From contig NZ_JAJKBG010000002.1 of assembly GCF_022750635.1 (NCBI RefSeq), forward strand, positions 1-64,000: a stretch of DNA of 64,000 nt, given 5' to 3'. Source of the stretch: Brevundimonas pishanensis. GTDB taxonomy: Bacteria > Pseudomonadota > Alphaproteobacteria > Caulobacterales > Caulobacteraceae. Both the position numbers and the translations under genes were made by a program. Below the pieces are notes generated by a model. The model had not been told where the DNA came from. It saw only the letters and a list, made by a program, of their open reading frames with translations, and made no database searches. Below are positions 31,119 through 43,073 of the stretch, one piece after another (within the stretch, counting starts at the first letter, position 1; each line of letters begins with the position of its first letter).

Positions 31119-33848
31119 ATGCGGGTCAACAACAGTTACCTGTTGGGTCTGTACGGGGGCGATCCATACGGTATCGGCACCTCCGGCACATCTGCGTCTG
31201 CCGTAAAGGCACAGCCGACAGCCCCTTGGAGCACTTCGAGCGCCAGCAAGCAGCCGACGGCGTCCGAGCTTTTGCGCAAGGCTATTGGTAGCAGCCGCTT
31301 CATTGATGAAGGTGCGAACAAGCTCGATCTGCGCACCAAGAATTCGAGCGAATACAAAACCCTCTTCGCGATGCATACCGGCCTTCAGATGCTGGAGGCA
31401 TTAGCCCTGCGCGGCATGGAGAAGGGTATTTCCAAGACCGAAGCCGCCAACCTGCAAAAGCGGTTTGATGCCGGTCTGAAGGAAATCTCCAACTACCTCG
31501 CCACTGCGGGTTCGGAAGTGGACACTGTTCGGCTGGTGAACGGCGTGTCCTCGACCCGCTCGCAGAGCACGACGGTCATCCCCAAGGACAACCACGTCTA
31601 TAAGACGGGGACGATACACAGCGGAAGCCTGACCGAGCCGGTCGCCGCCTATCAGGGCGACGTTCGCTTCAATATCAGCATCCGGACTGCGTCGGGTACC
31701 CAGTCGATTGCCATCGATCTGGGCCAGATGGGCGATACCCCCCGCACGCTTGATGCGGTGGTTGGCCATATCAATAGCAAGCTTGAAGCCGCAGGCGTCG
31801 AGACGCGCTTCTCGCGTCAGGAAATCCCCGGCGAGCCCAAGACTATGACAGTCGGCAGCAAGACCATAACCTTGCCGTCCACAACCAGTTCTTGGGGCAT
31901 GACCGTTACAGGAAGCTCGACCGAGACGGTCGGCTTCAGCGCGGTGAATACCGGCACTTCGGTCAGCGTCATTCAGGGGTTTGGCGTAACCAATGCAGTT
32001 CAGGCCTTGAAGTTCGATCCCTCGGGTATGGCGGGCGGCAGCCCGGGTATCGGCGAGACCAACTGGGTCGATGGGCGCATCGACCAGTCATCACTGCCAA
32101 AAGGTATCTCGACCGTGCGCGCCTCAGCGGCGGCGGCGGACGGGGGCACATGGATCGTTGCCGACGTCACGGACGACGTTAACGGGCACAGTGTGCGCGG
32201 GCAGTCTGATGTCGTGCTGATGAAACTGGATTCGGCAGGGCAGGTCATTGTCAGTCGCGGGCTGGGTGCCGCCTCGTCGGCTGCCGGTTATGCAATCTCT
32301 GTGGCCGATGATGGTCGGGTTGCTGTGGCCGGTTCCGTCACCGGTGGCCTTGTTCCGGGCCAGACGGTTGCCAATGTCTCACTGAGCGACAGCTTCGTGA
32401 CCGTGTTTGACGACAAGGGCGTCGAGCAATGGACCCAATCGCGCGGTGCCAAGGCGGCGGACGAGGCGACAGCCGTCTCGTTCGGAGCCGATGGCCGCGT
32501 CTATGTTTCCGGACGGGCCCAGTCGGCTATGCCCGGGGCCTCTGCCTCGGGGGGCTGGGACAGCTACGTCCAGACGTTCGGAGTCTCGCAAGCCACGCCG
32601 AACGGACCCGTCACCGCCACCGCATTGGGCACTACCCAGTTCGGCACCATTGGCGATGACAACGTTCAGGCCATGACTGTGGACGGGAACAACCTCTATA
32701 CGGCCGGCGTCGAGAACGGCAGCTTCGTTGTTCGCCAGTTCCGTATCGGAACAGGTGGTGCGCCCGAACTGTTGTCGACCCGAAATCTAGGCGCTGCGAT
32801 TGGTGGCGAAGTGGCCGGAATCGCGGTGTCCAAAGGGAAGCTTATCGTTTCGGGGGCCACCAAGAACGGCAGCCTTGATGCTGGCACCATCAACCGTGCC
32901 CATGCCGGTGGAACAGACGTCTTCGTCGCCAGCCTGTCGACAGACCTCGCGGCCTCAGGGGCTGATCGCCTGACCTATTACGGCGGCGCGGGCGAAGACT
33001 CGGCTGCGGACGTAAAGATCATCGACGGCGATGTGTGGGTGACCGGGACGTGGGACCGCGACAAGACCGCAAAAGACAGCGACCCCCACATCGCCTATCT
33101 GGCCAAGATCGATGCCGAGACGGGAACGGTCGACTGGAATCGTACGTGGACGGGCGAGAAACAACAGGCCAAGCCGATGGCTCTGGCAGTCTCGCAAACA
33201 GGGACCAGCGTACTGGACAAACTGGGCCTTCCCAGTGGCGAACTTGTTCAGGACGTTTCGCAAAAGCTTGTGGATTCCACCGCGCTCCGGGCGGGCGATC
33301 GTTTCTATGTGACCAACCCGAACACCGGGCGCAAAACCGCCGTCACCATCGACGCCAAGGACACGCTGCAAACCCTGGCGACGAAAATCGAGACGGCATC
33401 GGGCCGCCATTTAAAGGTGACCGTGTCGACCGAGCGCGACAAAGGCAGCTCAGATGACGCAAACAACCGCGTGCTGGCAGGCGGGGGTCAGTATCTGACT
33501 ATCACCAATGCTGACAACCGCGAGGGCGCGCTGATATCGGGTGGCGAGACAGGGCGGGACGCACTGGCCGGTCTGGGCATTTCCGCGGGTTTCATCGGCA
33601 AGGGTGACGACAAGCGAAAAACGGTGGGGATCGAACTGCCGCCCTCGCTGAACCTGTCATCTGCCGACGCTGCTCTGCGTGCGCGGGACTATGTCCAGTC
33701 GGCCCTGCGCGCCGTCCGCGAAGCCTATCGCGCCATGAGCCCGACCATGCTTAACGCCAGCAAGAACACCAATACCGGCACCGCTTCGCCGTACTGGTCA
33801 AACCAGATTGCCAACTATCAGGCCGCTTTGGCGCGTCTAACGAGCTAA
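31119..33848 (+). CDS. flaEY: FlaEY-like flagellar regulatory protein with beta-propeller repeats
   Basis: A 909-residue protein. The first 120 residues are helical and contain SRFIDEGANKLDLRTKNSSEYKTLFAMHTGLQMLEALA. A part at about 180-250 (FNISIRTASGTQSIAIDLGQMGDTPRTLDAVVGHINSKLEAAGV) resembles flagellin/hook-cap IN motifs, and a similar one recurs at about 720-770 (GDRFYVTNPNTGRKTAVTIDAKDTLQTLATKIE). Between them lie SBBP-type propeller repeats (such as LTYYGGAGEDSAADVKIIDGDVWVTGTWD). The end is helical. Large proteins beside flagellins in Caulobacter are named FlaEY and affect flagellin expression or filament assembly; the match is by position and layout, from memory. It has no signal peptide. 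Confidence 0.7.
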   Translation: MRVNNSYLLGLYGGDPYGIGTSGTSASAVKAQPTAPWSTSSASKQPTASELLRKAIGSSRFIDEGANKLDLRTKNSSEYKTLFAMHTGLQMLEALALRGMEKGISKTEAANLQKRFDAGLKEISNYLATAGSEVDTVRLVNGVSSTRSQSTTVIPKDNHVYKTGTIHSGSLTEPVAAYQGDVRFNISIRTASGTQSIAIDLGQMGDTPRTLDAVVGHINSKLEAAGVETRFSRQEIPGEPKTMTVGSKTITLPSTTSSWGMTVTGSSTETVGFSAVNTGTSVSVIQGFGVTNAVQALKFDPSGMAGGSPGIGETNWVDGRIDQSSLPKGISTVRASAAAADGGTWIVADVTDDVNGHSVRGQSDVVLMKLDSAGQVIVSRGLGAASSAAGYAISVADDGRVAVAGSVTGGLVPGQTVANVSLSDSFVTVFDDKGVEQWTQSRGAKAADEATAVSFGADGRVYVSGRAQSAMPGASASGGWDSYVQTFGVSQATPNGPVTATALGTTQFGTIGDDNVQAMTVDGNNLYTAGVENGSFVVRQFRIGTGGAPELLSTRNLGAAIGGEVAGIAVSKGKLIVSGATKNGSLDAGTINRAHAGGTDVFVASLSTDLAASGADRLTYYGGAGEDSAADVKIIDGDVWVTGTWDRDKTAKDSDPHIAYLAKIDAETGTVDWNRTWTGEKQQAKPMALAVSQTGTSVLDKLGLPSGELVQDVSQKLVDSTALRAGDRFYVTNPNTGRKTAVTIDAKDTLQTLATKIETASGRHLKVTVSTERDKGSSDDANNRVLAGGGQYLTITNADNREGALISGGETGRDALAGLGISAGFIGKGDDKRKTVGIELPPSLNLSSADAALRARDYVQSALRAVREAYRAMSPTMLNASKNTNTGTASPYWSNQIANYQAALARLTS

Positions 33849-33921
33849 GCTTCGCAAGGCTTTAGTTGACGCGAGTGTCTTCTGCGGGGTTATTGAAGCC
33901 ATTAATCGCGTAGAGGGCCGC

Positions 33922-34590
33922 ATGGCTTTTCCAAAAGATACCCGCACGATCGTGCTTGTGGGCGTAGGCGTTGCCGTACTGGCAGGTGCCGGTGCCGCCC
34001 TCATGTTCGGCGCGGGTAAACCGAACGACCCGAATGTTAAGCCTCCGGCTGCAGAGGGCGGTCTCAAGATCGATCTGGCCGAAGCGCCTGCGCTGGAAGC
34101 GACCCGCGAACTGCGCTGCTATGTCGGTGGCCAGTTTGTCGGCATGGCGACCTTGGCCAACTGCGCCCAGCGCAATGGCGTGGCCAAAGACACGCTGGAT
34201 GTCGGTCTGGATGCAACCGGCGCCTTGGCCGCAGCTCCGACCGCTTCATTCGCGCCGCCGCCCAGAGAGCCGGTCGTCGATGTTCAGCCCAAGCCCGAGC
34301 GCCCGTCGACCACTACGGCACCGGCTGTCACCAACGCTTCGACCGATGGCGTGTGCCTGCGCCATGTCGGTAACGAGTGGCGTCAGGTGGGGCAGGGGCT
34401 AAGTCAGGCGGACTGCGTCAAGGCGCTGTACGCCGGTGTTTGCGTTCGCACGCCGGGCGAAGCTCAATACGGTCGCTGGAATGATGTGACGCTGCGACTG
34501 GTCCCGCGACGTGTCGAAAGCTCGAACGACAACGCCAGCTTCCGCACCTTCACCGAACAAAACCGCCAATGCCAGTTCCCGAGGCTGTAA
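33922..34590 (+). CDS. Membrane-anchored hypothetical protein
   Basis: A 222-residue protein with one N-terminal membrane helix (TIVLVGVGVAVLAGAGAALMFGAG, about residues 8-31) and a periplasmic part. The latter has two small cysteine-bearing segments (LRCYVGGQFVGMATLANCAQRNG near 64-86 and VCLRHVGNEWRQVGQGLSQADCVKALYAGVCVR near 143-175) separated by a Pro/Thr-rich linker. No family is recognised. Its stop overlaps the start of the lipoprotein gene that follows (TAATG). Confidence 0.75.
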   Translation: MAFPKDTRTIVLVGVGVAVLAGAGAALMFGAGKPNDPNVKPPAAEGGLKIDLAEAPALEATRELRCYVGGQFVGMATLANCAQRNGVAKDTLDVGLDATGALAAAPTASFAPPPREPVVDVQPKPERPSTTTAPAVTNASTDGVCLRHVGNEWRQVGQGLSQADCVKALYAGVCVRTPGEAQYGRWNDVTLRLVPRRVESSNDNASFRTFTEQNRQCQFPRL

Positions 34591-35012
34591 TGCGCTCTTT
34601 CGTTAAAGTTGGCCTTCTGGCTGCTGTGTCCGCTTTGGGCCTTTCGGCCTGCGAAAAGCCGGTCGAGGCTCCGATGGATGCAGGCATCTGCTACCATCTG
34701 GGCGATGACGCGACCCAGAAGAACGGCATCCGTTTCAACGTTGTCGCTCGGGACCAGCCGCAGATCGAGTTCTGCGCGGCGCGTCTGGAAGAGTTGCGGA
34801 TCAAATTCCTGCGCATGGGCGGCTCGAACAATGATCTGATCGGGGCGTATCAGGGCCAGTTTATTTTCATCGACCGTCAGGGCGTGAAGATGAGCAAATC
34901 GCTGACCGGACCGCGTTTCTTTGCCCTGACACGCACGGGCGATGGACGACTCGCCATTCCCGGTGCAATTCAGCGCGAGATCGACGGGCGACCGATTGCA
35001 ATCGCTCCCTAA
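34590..35012 (+). CDS. Small hypothetical lipoprotein
   Basis: A 140-residue protein with a lipoprotein signal ending LSAC (Cys21), then a soluble domain (GICYHLGDDATQKNGIRFNVVARDQPQIEFCAARLEELR) with two further cysteines. Function is unknown. It overlaps the stop of the preceding membrane protein, so the two envelope proteins are likely made together and may interact. Confidence 0.78.
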   Translation: MRSFVKVGLLAAVSALGLSACEKPVEAPMDAGICYHLGDDATQKNGIRFNVVARDQPQIEFCAARLEELRIKFLRMGGSNNDLIGAYQGQFIFIDRQGVKMSKSLTGPRFFALTRTGDGRLAIPGAIQREIDGRPIAIAP

Positions 35013-35041
35013 CGAACACGACATTTCCGGTTGCGAAATCG

Positions 35042-35056
35042 GAACATAAATGGAAC
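35042..35056 (+). promoter_or_regulatory. LexA (SOS) box upstream of ssb
   Basis: GAAC-N7-GAAC, the reverse complement of the alphaproteobacterial LexA operator GTTC-N7-GTTC, lies 55 bases before the ssb ATG. This indicates SOS induction of ssb by DNA damage. Confidence 0.8.
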
Positions 35057-35110
35057 ATTCCGCCAACTGCTTGCAGAATGGCGGGCTAAAAGAACAAAAG
35101 GACATCGGTC

Positions 35111-35611
35111 ATGGCGGGCAGCGTCAACAAGGTTATTCTGGTCGGCAATCTGGGCCGCGATCCGGAAATCCGCACCCTGAACTCGGGCGACCGCGTCGCT
35201 AACCTGCGTATCGCGACCTCGGAAACCTGGCGCGACAAGGCCACCGGCGAGCGCAAGGAAAAGACCGAGTGGCACTCGGTGGTCATCTTCAACGAGAACA
35301 TCGTCAAAGTGGCCGAACAGTATCTGAAGAAGGGCTCGACCGTTTACGTCGAAGGCTCGCTGCAGACCCGCAAATACACCGACGCCCAGGGCGTCGAGAA
35401 ATACTCGACCGAAATCGTCCTCCAGCGCTTCAACGGGACCCTGACCATGCTGGGCGGCCGTTCGGAAGGCGGCTCGGGCGGCGGCTACGGTGGTGGCCAA
35501 GGCGGCGGTCGTAATGACGACGACTACTCGTCGGGCTTCTCGACCGGCGGTGCAAACCGTCCGTCGGGTCCGAAGGAAAGCTATGACCTGAACGACGACA
35601 TCCCGTTCTAA
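35111..35611 (+). CDS. ssb: Single-stranded DNA-binding protein
   Basis: A 166-residue SSB. The OB fold is residues 1-110 ([47 protein letters not shown]). A Gly-rich linker follows (about 117-140), and the acidic tip DLNDDIPF ends the protein, the peptide that recruits repair and replication partners. It covers single-stranded DNA in replication, recombination and repair. A LexA box upstream suggests damage induction. Confidence 0.97.
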   Translation: MAGSVNKVILVGNLGRDPEIRTLNSGDRVANLRIATSETWRDKATGERKEKTEWHSVVIFNENIVKVAEQYLKKGSTVYVEGSLQTRKYTDAQGVEKYSTEIVLQRFNGTLTMLGGRSEGGSGGGYGGGQGGGRNDDDYSSGFSTGGANRPSGPKESYDLNDDIPF

Positions 35612-35635
35612 GTCAAAGGCTTCGGCCAAAAACAT

Positions 35636-36085
35636 ATGACGCAGAGAGCGTATAGCTATCGCGACGACCCTACCGTCCCGTCCTTTCCGGACGACCGGCC
35701 GGTGGTCCTGTTTGATGGCGATTGCGCTCTCTGCTCACATTCTGCGCGGACCTTGCTCAAGCATGGTCCGCGTTTTCGTTTATTGCCCACGCCGTCGCCG
35801 CTGGGGCGAGCCCTGCTGGATCACTATGGTCTGGACGTCGATGACCCGGCGACCATGCTGGTGATCGAGGACGGCAAAGCTGTTGGCATGTCTGACGGGG
35901 TGATCCGCTTGGCGGCGGGGCTGCCGCTTCCGTATCGGCTGGGTGTTCTGGCGTGGCTCGTGCCGCGTCCGGTGCGTGACCGGGCCTATACGTGGCTGGC
36001 GAGGAACCGACGCAAGTTCAGGGGAGAGGCATGGTGTGCCATGCCACCGACCGGCGTCGATGTTTCCGACCGCGTAATCGGCTGA
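35636..36085 (+). CDS. DCC-family thiol-disulfide oxidoreductase-like protein (DUF393)
   Basis: A 149-residue protein with the family signature VVLFDGDCALCSHSARTLLKHG (about residues 23-44), including the D-x-x-C-x-x-C (DCALC) element. The rest, with LPYRLGVLAWLVPRPVRDRAYTWLARNRRKFRG, fits DUF393 in length. Redox function is inferred from the Cys pair only. It is followed on the same strand by the SDR/membrane fusion gene. Confidence 0.85.
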   Translation: MTQRAYSYRDDPTVPSFPDDRPVVLFDGDCALCSHSARTLLKHGPRFRLLPTPSPLGRALLDHYGLDVDDPATMLVIEDGKAVGMSDGVIRLAAGLPLPYRLGVLAWLVPRPVRDRAYTWLARNRRKFRGEAWCAMPPTGVDVSDRVIG

Positions 36086-36111
36086 TTGATCAAAGTTTCG
36101 GGGGAGACTGT

Positions 36112-37413
36112 ATGTCCAAGCGTATCCTGGTATTGGGGGCCAATGGTTTCATTGGTTCGCGCATAGCCGCCGCCCTGTCGTCGTTTGGTTGGCAGGTCAG
36201 GGCGGGGGCGCGTAACCCCCTCTCGGCCGGACTGCGGGCCCCGCATTTCGAGTGGGTGAAGGCCGATTTTCACGCACTGACGACACCCCAAGCGTGGGCA
36301 CCCTTGTTGGAAGATGTCGAGGCGGTGGTGAACTGCGTCGGCGTGCTGCAGGACGGCGGTAAAGACAGCAACCGCATCGCCCACGTCGAGGGGCCCCGCG
36401 CCTTGATCGCTGCGTGCGAGGCCGCCGGCGTTCGCCGTCTTATCCACCTGTCCGCTGTCGGAGCAGACGCGGCCGCTGGTACGGAATACGCAACCTCCAA
36501 GGCCGAAACGGAGGCCATGGTGATGGCCTCGGAACTGGACTGGGTGATCTTGCGACCGTCACTGGTGGTGGATCGTGCGGCATTCGGGGGGACAGGCTTT
36601 CTCCGCGCGCTGGCGGCCATGCCGCTGGCGATGCCTGTTGTCGGGGGCGATCAAAAGTTCAAACCCGTTCCGCTTTCCGATCTGGCAGAGGTAGTGGTCC
36701 GTCTGGCGTCCACGCCAATAATCAATCGCGAGGTCGTGGAAATCGCCGGTCCCGAGACTGTGACGATGACCCAGACACTTGCGCTTTATCGGGGGTGGCT
36801 GGGGTTAAACCCCGCACCTGTCGTGCGCGTTCCGCGCTGGATGGCCGCGCCGGCCATTAGGGTGGGCGATATTCTGGGGCGATTGGGTTGGCCGTCCCCT
36901 CTGCGCACCACTTCGATGAAGCAACTGGATTACGGGGCCGCAGGGCAGGACAGCGACTGGGCCGAGCGGCTGGGTATCCGTGCCACCGGATTTGGCCGTT
37001 TCCTTTCGGAAAATCCTGCGGGCGTTCAGGACGTTTGGCATGCACGCCTGTGGGCGGTCCGGCCTATTGCAATCCTGACCCTTGGGCTGTTCTGGCTGCT
37101 CACTGGCGTGATCAGCTATACGGCGGGGTGGGAACAATCCTTTGCTATTATCCGCGAGTCCGCCGCGGCGAGATGGGCGTGGCCGATTGTTTGGTTCGGT
37201 GCTCTGCTGGATGTCGTACTGGGGCTGGCCTTGTTCGTCAGGCCCTGGACGGCACGGGTAGCGACGATGATGTTCCTCGCCACAGTCGGTTATCTGATCG
37301 CCGCCACGGTCTTGCTGCCGCACTACTGGTTCAACCCCTTGGGGCCGTGGCTCAAAGTTCTGCCGATGATGGCGTTGTGCCTGTTTGTGGCTGCCACGGA
37401 TGCGAGGCGCTGA
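36112..37413 (+). CDS. NAD(P)-binding SDR protein fused to a DoxX-like membrane domain
   Basis: A 433-residue fusion. The first 290 residues are an atypical short-chain dehydrogenase/NmrA-type fold with the dinucleotide motif LVLGANGFIGSRIA (residues 6-19) and TEYATSKAETE. The last 130 residues hold four membrane segments (about 310-330, 355-375, 378-398 and 405-425) like DoxX/DUF4166-neighbour proteins. Start ATG 36112 has GGGGAG upstream. The DUF2269 membrane gene follows after 3 bases, suggesting one membrane complex of unknown function. Confidence 0.85.
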   Translation: MSKRILVLGANGFIGSRIAAALSSFGWQVRAGARNPLSAGLRAPHFEWVKADFHALTTPQAWAPLLEDVEAVVNCVGVLQDGGKDSNRIAHVEGPRALIAACEAAGVRRLIHLSAVGADAAAGTEYATSKAETEAMVMASELDWVILRPSLVVDRAAFGGTGFLRALAAMPLAMPVVGGDQKFKPVPLSDLAEVVVRLASTPIINREVVEIAGPETVTMTQTLALYRGWLGLNPAPVVRVPRWMAAPAIRVGDILGRLGWPSPLRTTSMKQLDYGAAGQDSDWAERLGIRATGFGRFLSENPAGVQDVWHARLWAVRPIAILTLGLFWLLTGVISYTAGWEQSFAIIRESAAARWAWPIVWFGALLDVVLGLALFVRPWTARVATMMFLATVGYLIAATVLLPHYWFNPLGPWLKVLPMMALCLFVAATDARR

Positions 37414-37416
37414 TCC

Positions 37417-37881
37417 ATGTATGAGCTGCTGAAGATCATTCACATCATGTCCGGTGCCGTCCTGTTCGGCACGGGCGCGGGCATCGCCTTCTTCATGGTT
37501 CGCGCCCACCTGACCAAGGACGCGGCCACGGTCGCCTCGGTCGGTGCCATCGTCGTGCTGGCAGACTTCCTGTTTACCGCGTCTGCTGTGGTGGTTCAGC
37601 CCATCAGCGGGCTGGGCCTCATCCATCTTCAGGGATATGGCCTGTTCGAGCCGTGGCTGGTCGCGGCCTATGCGCTCTATGGGCTGGTGGGCGTTTGCTG
37701 GCTTCCGGTGGTGTGGATCCAGATGCAGATGGCCAAACTGGCAAAGGCTGCCGCTGCTGATGGGCTACCTTTGCCCGAGCGCTATCACCGCCTGTTCCGG
37801 ACATGGTTCATCCTCGGATGGCCCGCCTTTGCAGGGGTAATCGGCATCTATTGGCTGATGGTCGCCAAGCCCGTGTTCTAG
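37417..37881 (+). CDS. DUF2269 family integral membrane protein
   Basis: A 154-residue protein with four membrane segments and the typical start YELLKIIHIMSGAVLFGTGAGIAFFM. His9 and other polar residues in the helices recall heme or quinone sites, but nothing in the sequence proves this. It lies three bases after the SDR/DoxX-like gene, and pairing of DUF2269 with such a gene is common. Confidence 0.88.
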   Translation: MYELLKIIHIMSGAVLFGTGAGIAFFMVRAHLTKDAATVASVGAIVVLADFLFTASAVVVQPISGLGLIHLQGYGLFEPWLVAAYALYGLVGVCWLPVVWIQMQMAKLAKAAAADGLPLPERYHRLFRTWFILGWPAFAGVIGIYWLMVAKPVF

Positions 37882-38462
37882 CGGGCGAAGCGCCCCTTTG
37901 TCGCGGCTTCTGCCAAGGCTTCGCGCACAGCAAGGGTCAGCTCTTCCATCGTCCGGACCTGACGCACGCCATAGGCCTCGGCGGTGATGTCGACATTGCC
38001 CTTTCGCCAGAAGCCATCGGGGGCCAGCACGATCAGCTTTCCGCCACGAGCGTGCAGGCCCATTTCCAGCAGGCTGATCGGGCTTTGGGTGCTGGGCGCG
38101 AAATACATGACGATGACGTCGCTGGCTTCCAGTGCGGCCAGTTCCCATTCCACCTGACGGCGGAACTCCGGCTCGGACGCTTCGGGCTTCCACGCAGGGT
38201 TCCAGTCCGGACGACGCGGGTTCAAGATCACCACATCCATATCCGACAGCGCGCGGGTCATGGCGGCCTGCCAGTCTGGCGCGCCGCCCATGTCGATGCT
38301 GCCGCCCATGAACACGCGCGGCAGGTTGTGGTCCAGCGGAAGAGGCGAGGGAGACGTCACCAGAACCGGCTCCGCGAGGCCTTCACCGGCAAATGCCGAC
38401 ATCGCAAAGGCTGCACCCATAGCGCAGGCCATACGGCGCAGTTTTATCGAAGCAGGGGACAT
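37878..38462 (-). CDS. Exported nucleoside 2-deoxyribosyltransferase-fold protein
   Basis: A 194-residue protein. Residues 1-31 form a signal peptide (IKLRRMACAMGAAFAMSAFAGEGLAEP). The mature part shows RVFMGGSIDMG, VVILNPRRPDWNPAW, VEWELAALEASDVIVMYF and SLLEMGLHA, the segments of the nucleoside 2-deoxyribosyltransferase-like fold with its acidic catalytic residue (in SLLEMG). Family members are usually cytosolic, so export is unusual. It could be a domesticated envelope enzyme or a toxin-related fold. It overlaps the end of the convergent DUF2269 gene by 4 bases. Confidence 0.8.
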   Translation of the reverse strand: MSPASIKLRRMACAMGAAFAMSAFAGEGLAEPVLVTSPSPLPLDHNLPRVFMGGSIDMGGAPDWQAAMTRALSDMDVVILNPRRPDWNPAWKPEASEPEFRRQVEWELAALEASDVIVMYFAPSTQSPISLLEMGLHARGGKLIVLAPDGFWRKGNVDITAEAYGVRQVRTMEELTLAVREALAEAATKGRFAR

Positions 38463-38582
38463 GGGAATCTCGCGTAAGCCACTGGAACGGGCTCTATTAG
38501 CGCGTGTCGCAGATTACCGAAACACGCTGACAAATATCGTGAGAAGCCAAAGCACACGCCCTATGGCATGGCCTGTGGGGAA

Positions 38583-39470
38583 ATGACCGATCAAAAGCTT
38601 ACCCCACTGGAAATCGGCGCCATCCTGGCCATTGTGGTCATCTGGGGCGTGAACAACGCCGCCGCGAAACTGGCGACGGAATATATGCCCCCGCTGATGG
38701 TCGCGGGGCTGCGCTTTGCCATTGCTGCGGTTTGCTTGTTGCCGTTCGTGCGCCCGCCGTTTCCGAACTGGAAGGCGATGCTGACAATCGCATTCCTCGG
38801 CGGTGCGGTGCACTACGGTCTGGTCTATTACGCCTTCTCTCTGGCGCAGGACGTCAGTCCGGTATCCGTGGCCACACAGATGTGGATACCGTTCACCTCC
38901 ATGTTCGCCTTCCTGCTATTGGGCGAGCGGCTGAAATGGCCGGCTGTCGTGGGGATGATTATCGCCTTTATTGGCGTCGCATGGATGACAGCGGACCCGC
39001 ATGCGCTGCATGACTGGGAAGCCATTGTGTTCGGCATTCTGGCCGCGGCGGTTTGGGCGCTGGTGACGGTGATTGCGCGTCGTACCACGAAGGTCCCGCC
39101 GTTGAAGATGCAAGGGATCCTCGCGTTGACTGCATTGCCGACGATGGCGCTGGGCTCGTTCGTGTTTGAAACGGGTCAGCTCGAGGGCTTGAAGGCTGCA
39201 CCCCCGCTGGTCTGGGCGTCGATTGTGTGGGCGGGGCTGTTGTCGTCGGTTATGGCCACCAGCTTGCTGTTCTGGCTGGTCCAGCGCCGCGAGGCGGGGC
39301 GGGTTACGCCCTACCTGCTGGGTTCAACCGTGGTGTCTGTGCTGATGGGCTGGTTGTTCATGGACGACCTGCTGACCGGCCAGATCGTGGTCGGCGCTGC
39401 TTTGACGCTTGTAGGGGTGATCGTTGTGTCGCTGGCCGAACGAAACCTGCGTGTCGGCGCGGCGAGGTAA
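38583..39470 (+). CDS. DMT-superfamily (EamA) transporter
   Basis: A 295-residue membrane protein with ten predicted helices in two EamA repeats: EIGAILAIVVIWGVNNAAAKLA at the start of the first and AIVFGILAAAVWALVTVIARR at the start of the second. Members export amino acids and metabolites; the substrate cannot be read from the sequence. ATG 38583 is preferred because family members begin near here; an in-frame ATG 15 bases upstream is possible. Confidence 0.9.
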   Translation: MTDQKLTPLEIGAILAIVVIWGVNNAAAKLATEYMPPLMVAGLRFAIAAVCLLPFVRPPFPNWKAMLTIAFLGGAVHYGLVYYAFSLAQDVSPVSVATQMWIPFTSMFAFLLLGERLKWPAVVGMIIAFIGVAWMTADPHALHDWEAIVFGILAAAVWALVTVIARRTTKVPPLKMQGILALTALPTMALGSFVFETGQLEGLKAAPPLVWASIVWAGLLSSVMATSLLFWLVQRREAGRVTPYLLGSTVVSVLMGWLFMDDLLTGQIVVGAALTLVGVIVVSLAERNLRVGAAR

Positions 39471-39490
39471 TCACGCCGAAATGGAATGAA

Positions 39491-39526
39491 AAAAGGGGCG
39501 GACCATTTGCGTGGTCCGCCCCTTTT
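39491..39526. terminator. Bidirectional terminator between the DMT gene and sodC
   Basis: A perfect 15-bp stem (AAAAGGGGCGGACCA with TGGTCCGCCCCTTTT) around TTTGCG, with A's on one side and T's on the other, between convergent genes. Confidence 0.93.
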
Positions 39527-39544
39527 GCGTCGTTGAGCGCTGGG

Positions 39545-40132
39545 TTAGTTGGCCTTGATCACCGCGCAAGCCACGCGGTCACCTGCGCCGCCAATGGGTT
39601 GGCTGGTGTGGTCGTCGCGGTTGGCGTGGATCACGATCGCCGAGCCATCGGCGTCCAGCAGCGGCTGCCCCGGGGCACCGTCGATCAGGCGGGCCTTGCT
39701 GGTGAACAGTTCGGCCTTGGCCACACCATTAGCGTCGGCATAGATGTTCGGCAGATCGCCATCATCCGGACCGGCCGGATTAAGCAGGCCATGCGGCACC
39801 TTGGGGTCGGCATGGTTGATATGGGCACCGGCGGAGGTGAAAGGCGCTTCGCACTGGCCGGTGGCGTGCAGGTGGATGCCGTGCCAACCCGGCGTCAGGC
39901 CTTCGGCCTCTACGATCATCAAAACGCCCGATGCGCCTTGTTTCAGTTGCACATGGCCGGCGGCCTGACCTTGATTGTTCAGCAGGTGAACCAGCATTTC
40001 CGACGCGCTCGGCGCGGTTTGTGCGGCCTGTGCAGCATGACCAGCATGGCTATGGTCCTGTGCGACCGCAGCGCAGCCGATCGTCATGGTCAGGATGCCG
40101 CTGGCGGCGATGGCGATGGCAGTTTTTTTCAT
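39545..40132 (-). CDS. sodC: Periplasmic Cu/Zn superoxide dismutase
   Basis: A 195-residue exported enzyme that turns superoxide into oxygen and peroxide. The signal (KKTAIAIAASGILTMTIGCAAVAQ) contains TIGC, so lipidation is possible. A His-rich stretch follows. Metal ligands are seen in GWHGIHLHATGQC, GAHINHADPK and IVIHANRDDH. The disulfide cysteines are in GQC and RVACAVI. The ATG at 40132 has AGGA about nine bases upstream; a second ATG six bases earlier is possible. It stands alone, divergent from gyrA. Confidence 0.95.
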   Translation of the reverse strand: MKKTAIAIAASGILTMTIGCAAVAQDHSHAGHAAQAAQTAPSASEMLVHLLNNQGQAAGHVQLKQGASGVLMIVEAEGLTPGWHGIHLHATGQCEAPFTSAGAHINHADPKVPHGLLNPAGPDDGDLPNIYADANGVAKAELFTSKARLIDGAPGQPLLDADGSAIVIHANRDDHTSQPIGGAGDRVACAVIKAN

Positions 40133-40257
40133 TGTCATTCTTCCTGTTGCTATCGGCATTTTGGCCCCTCGCAGCTTTTGCCACAACGGGCCTAGAGTGC
40201 TAGAAACCGACCCTAGCGGATCACGTTCCGATTCCGGCCATTTAAAGCCTGATTTCA

Positions 40258-43068
<2,811 letters not shown>

Positions 43069-43073
43069 TCCTT

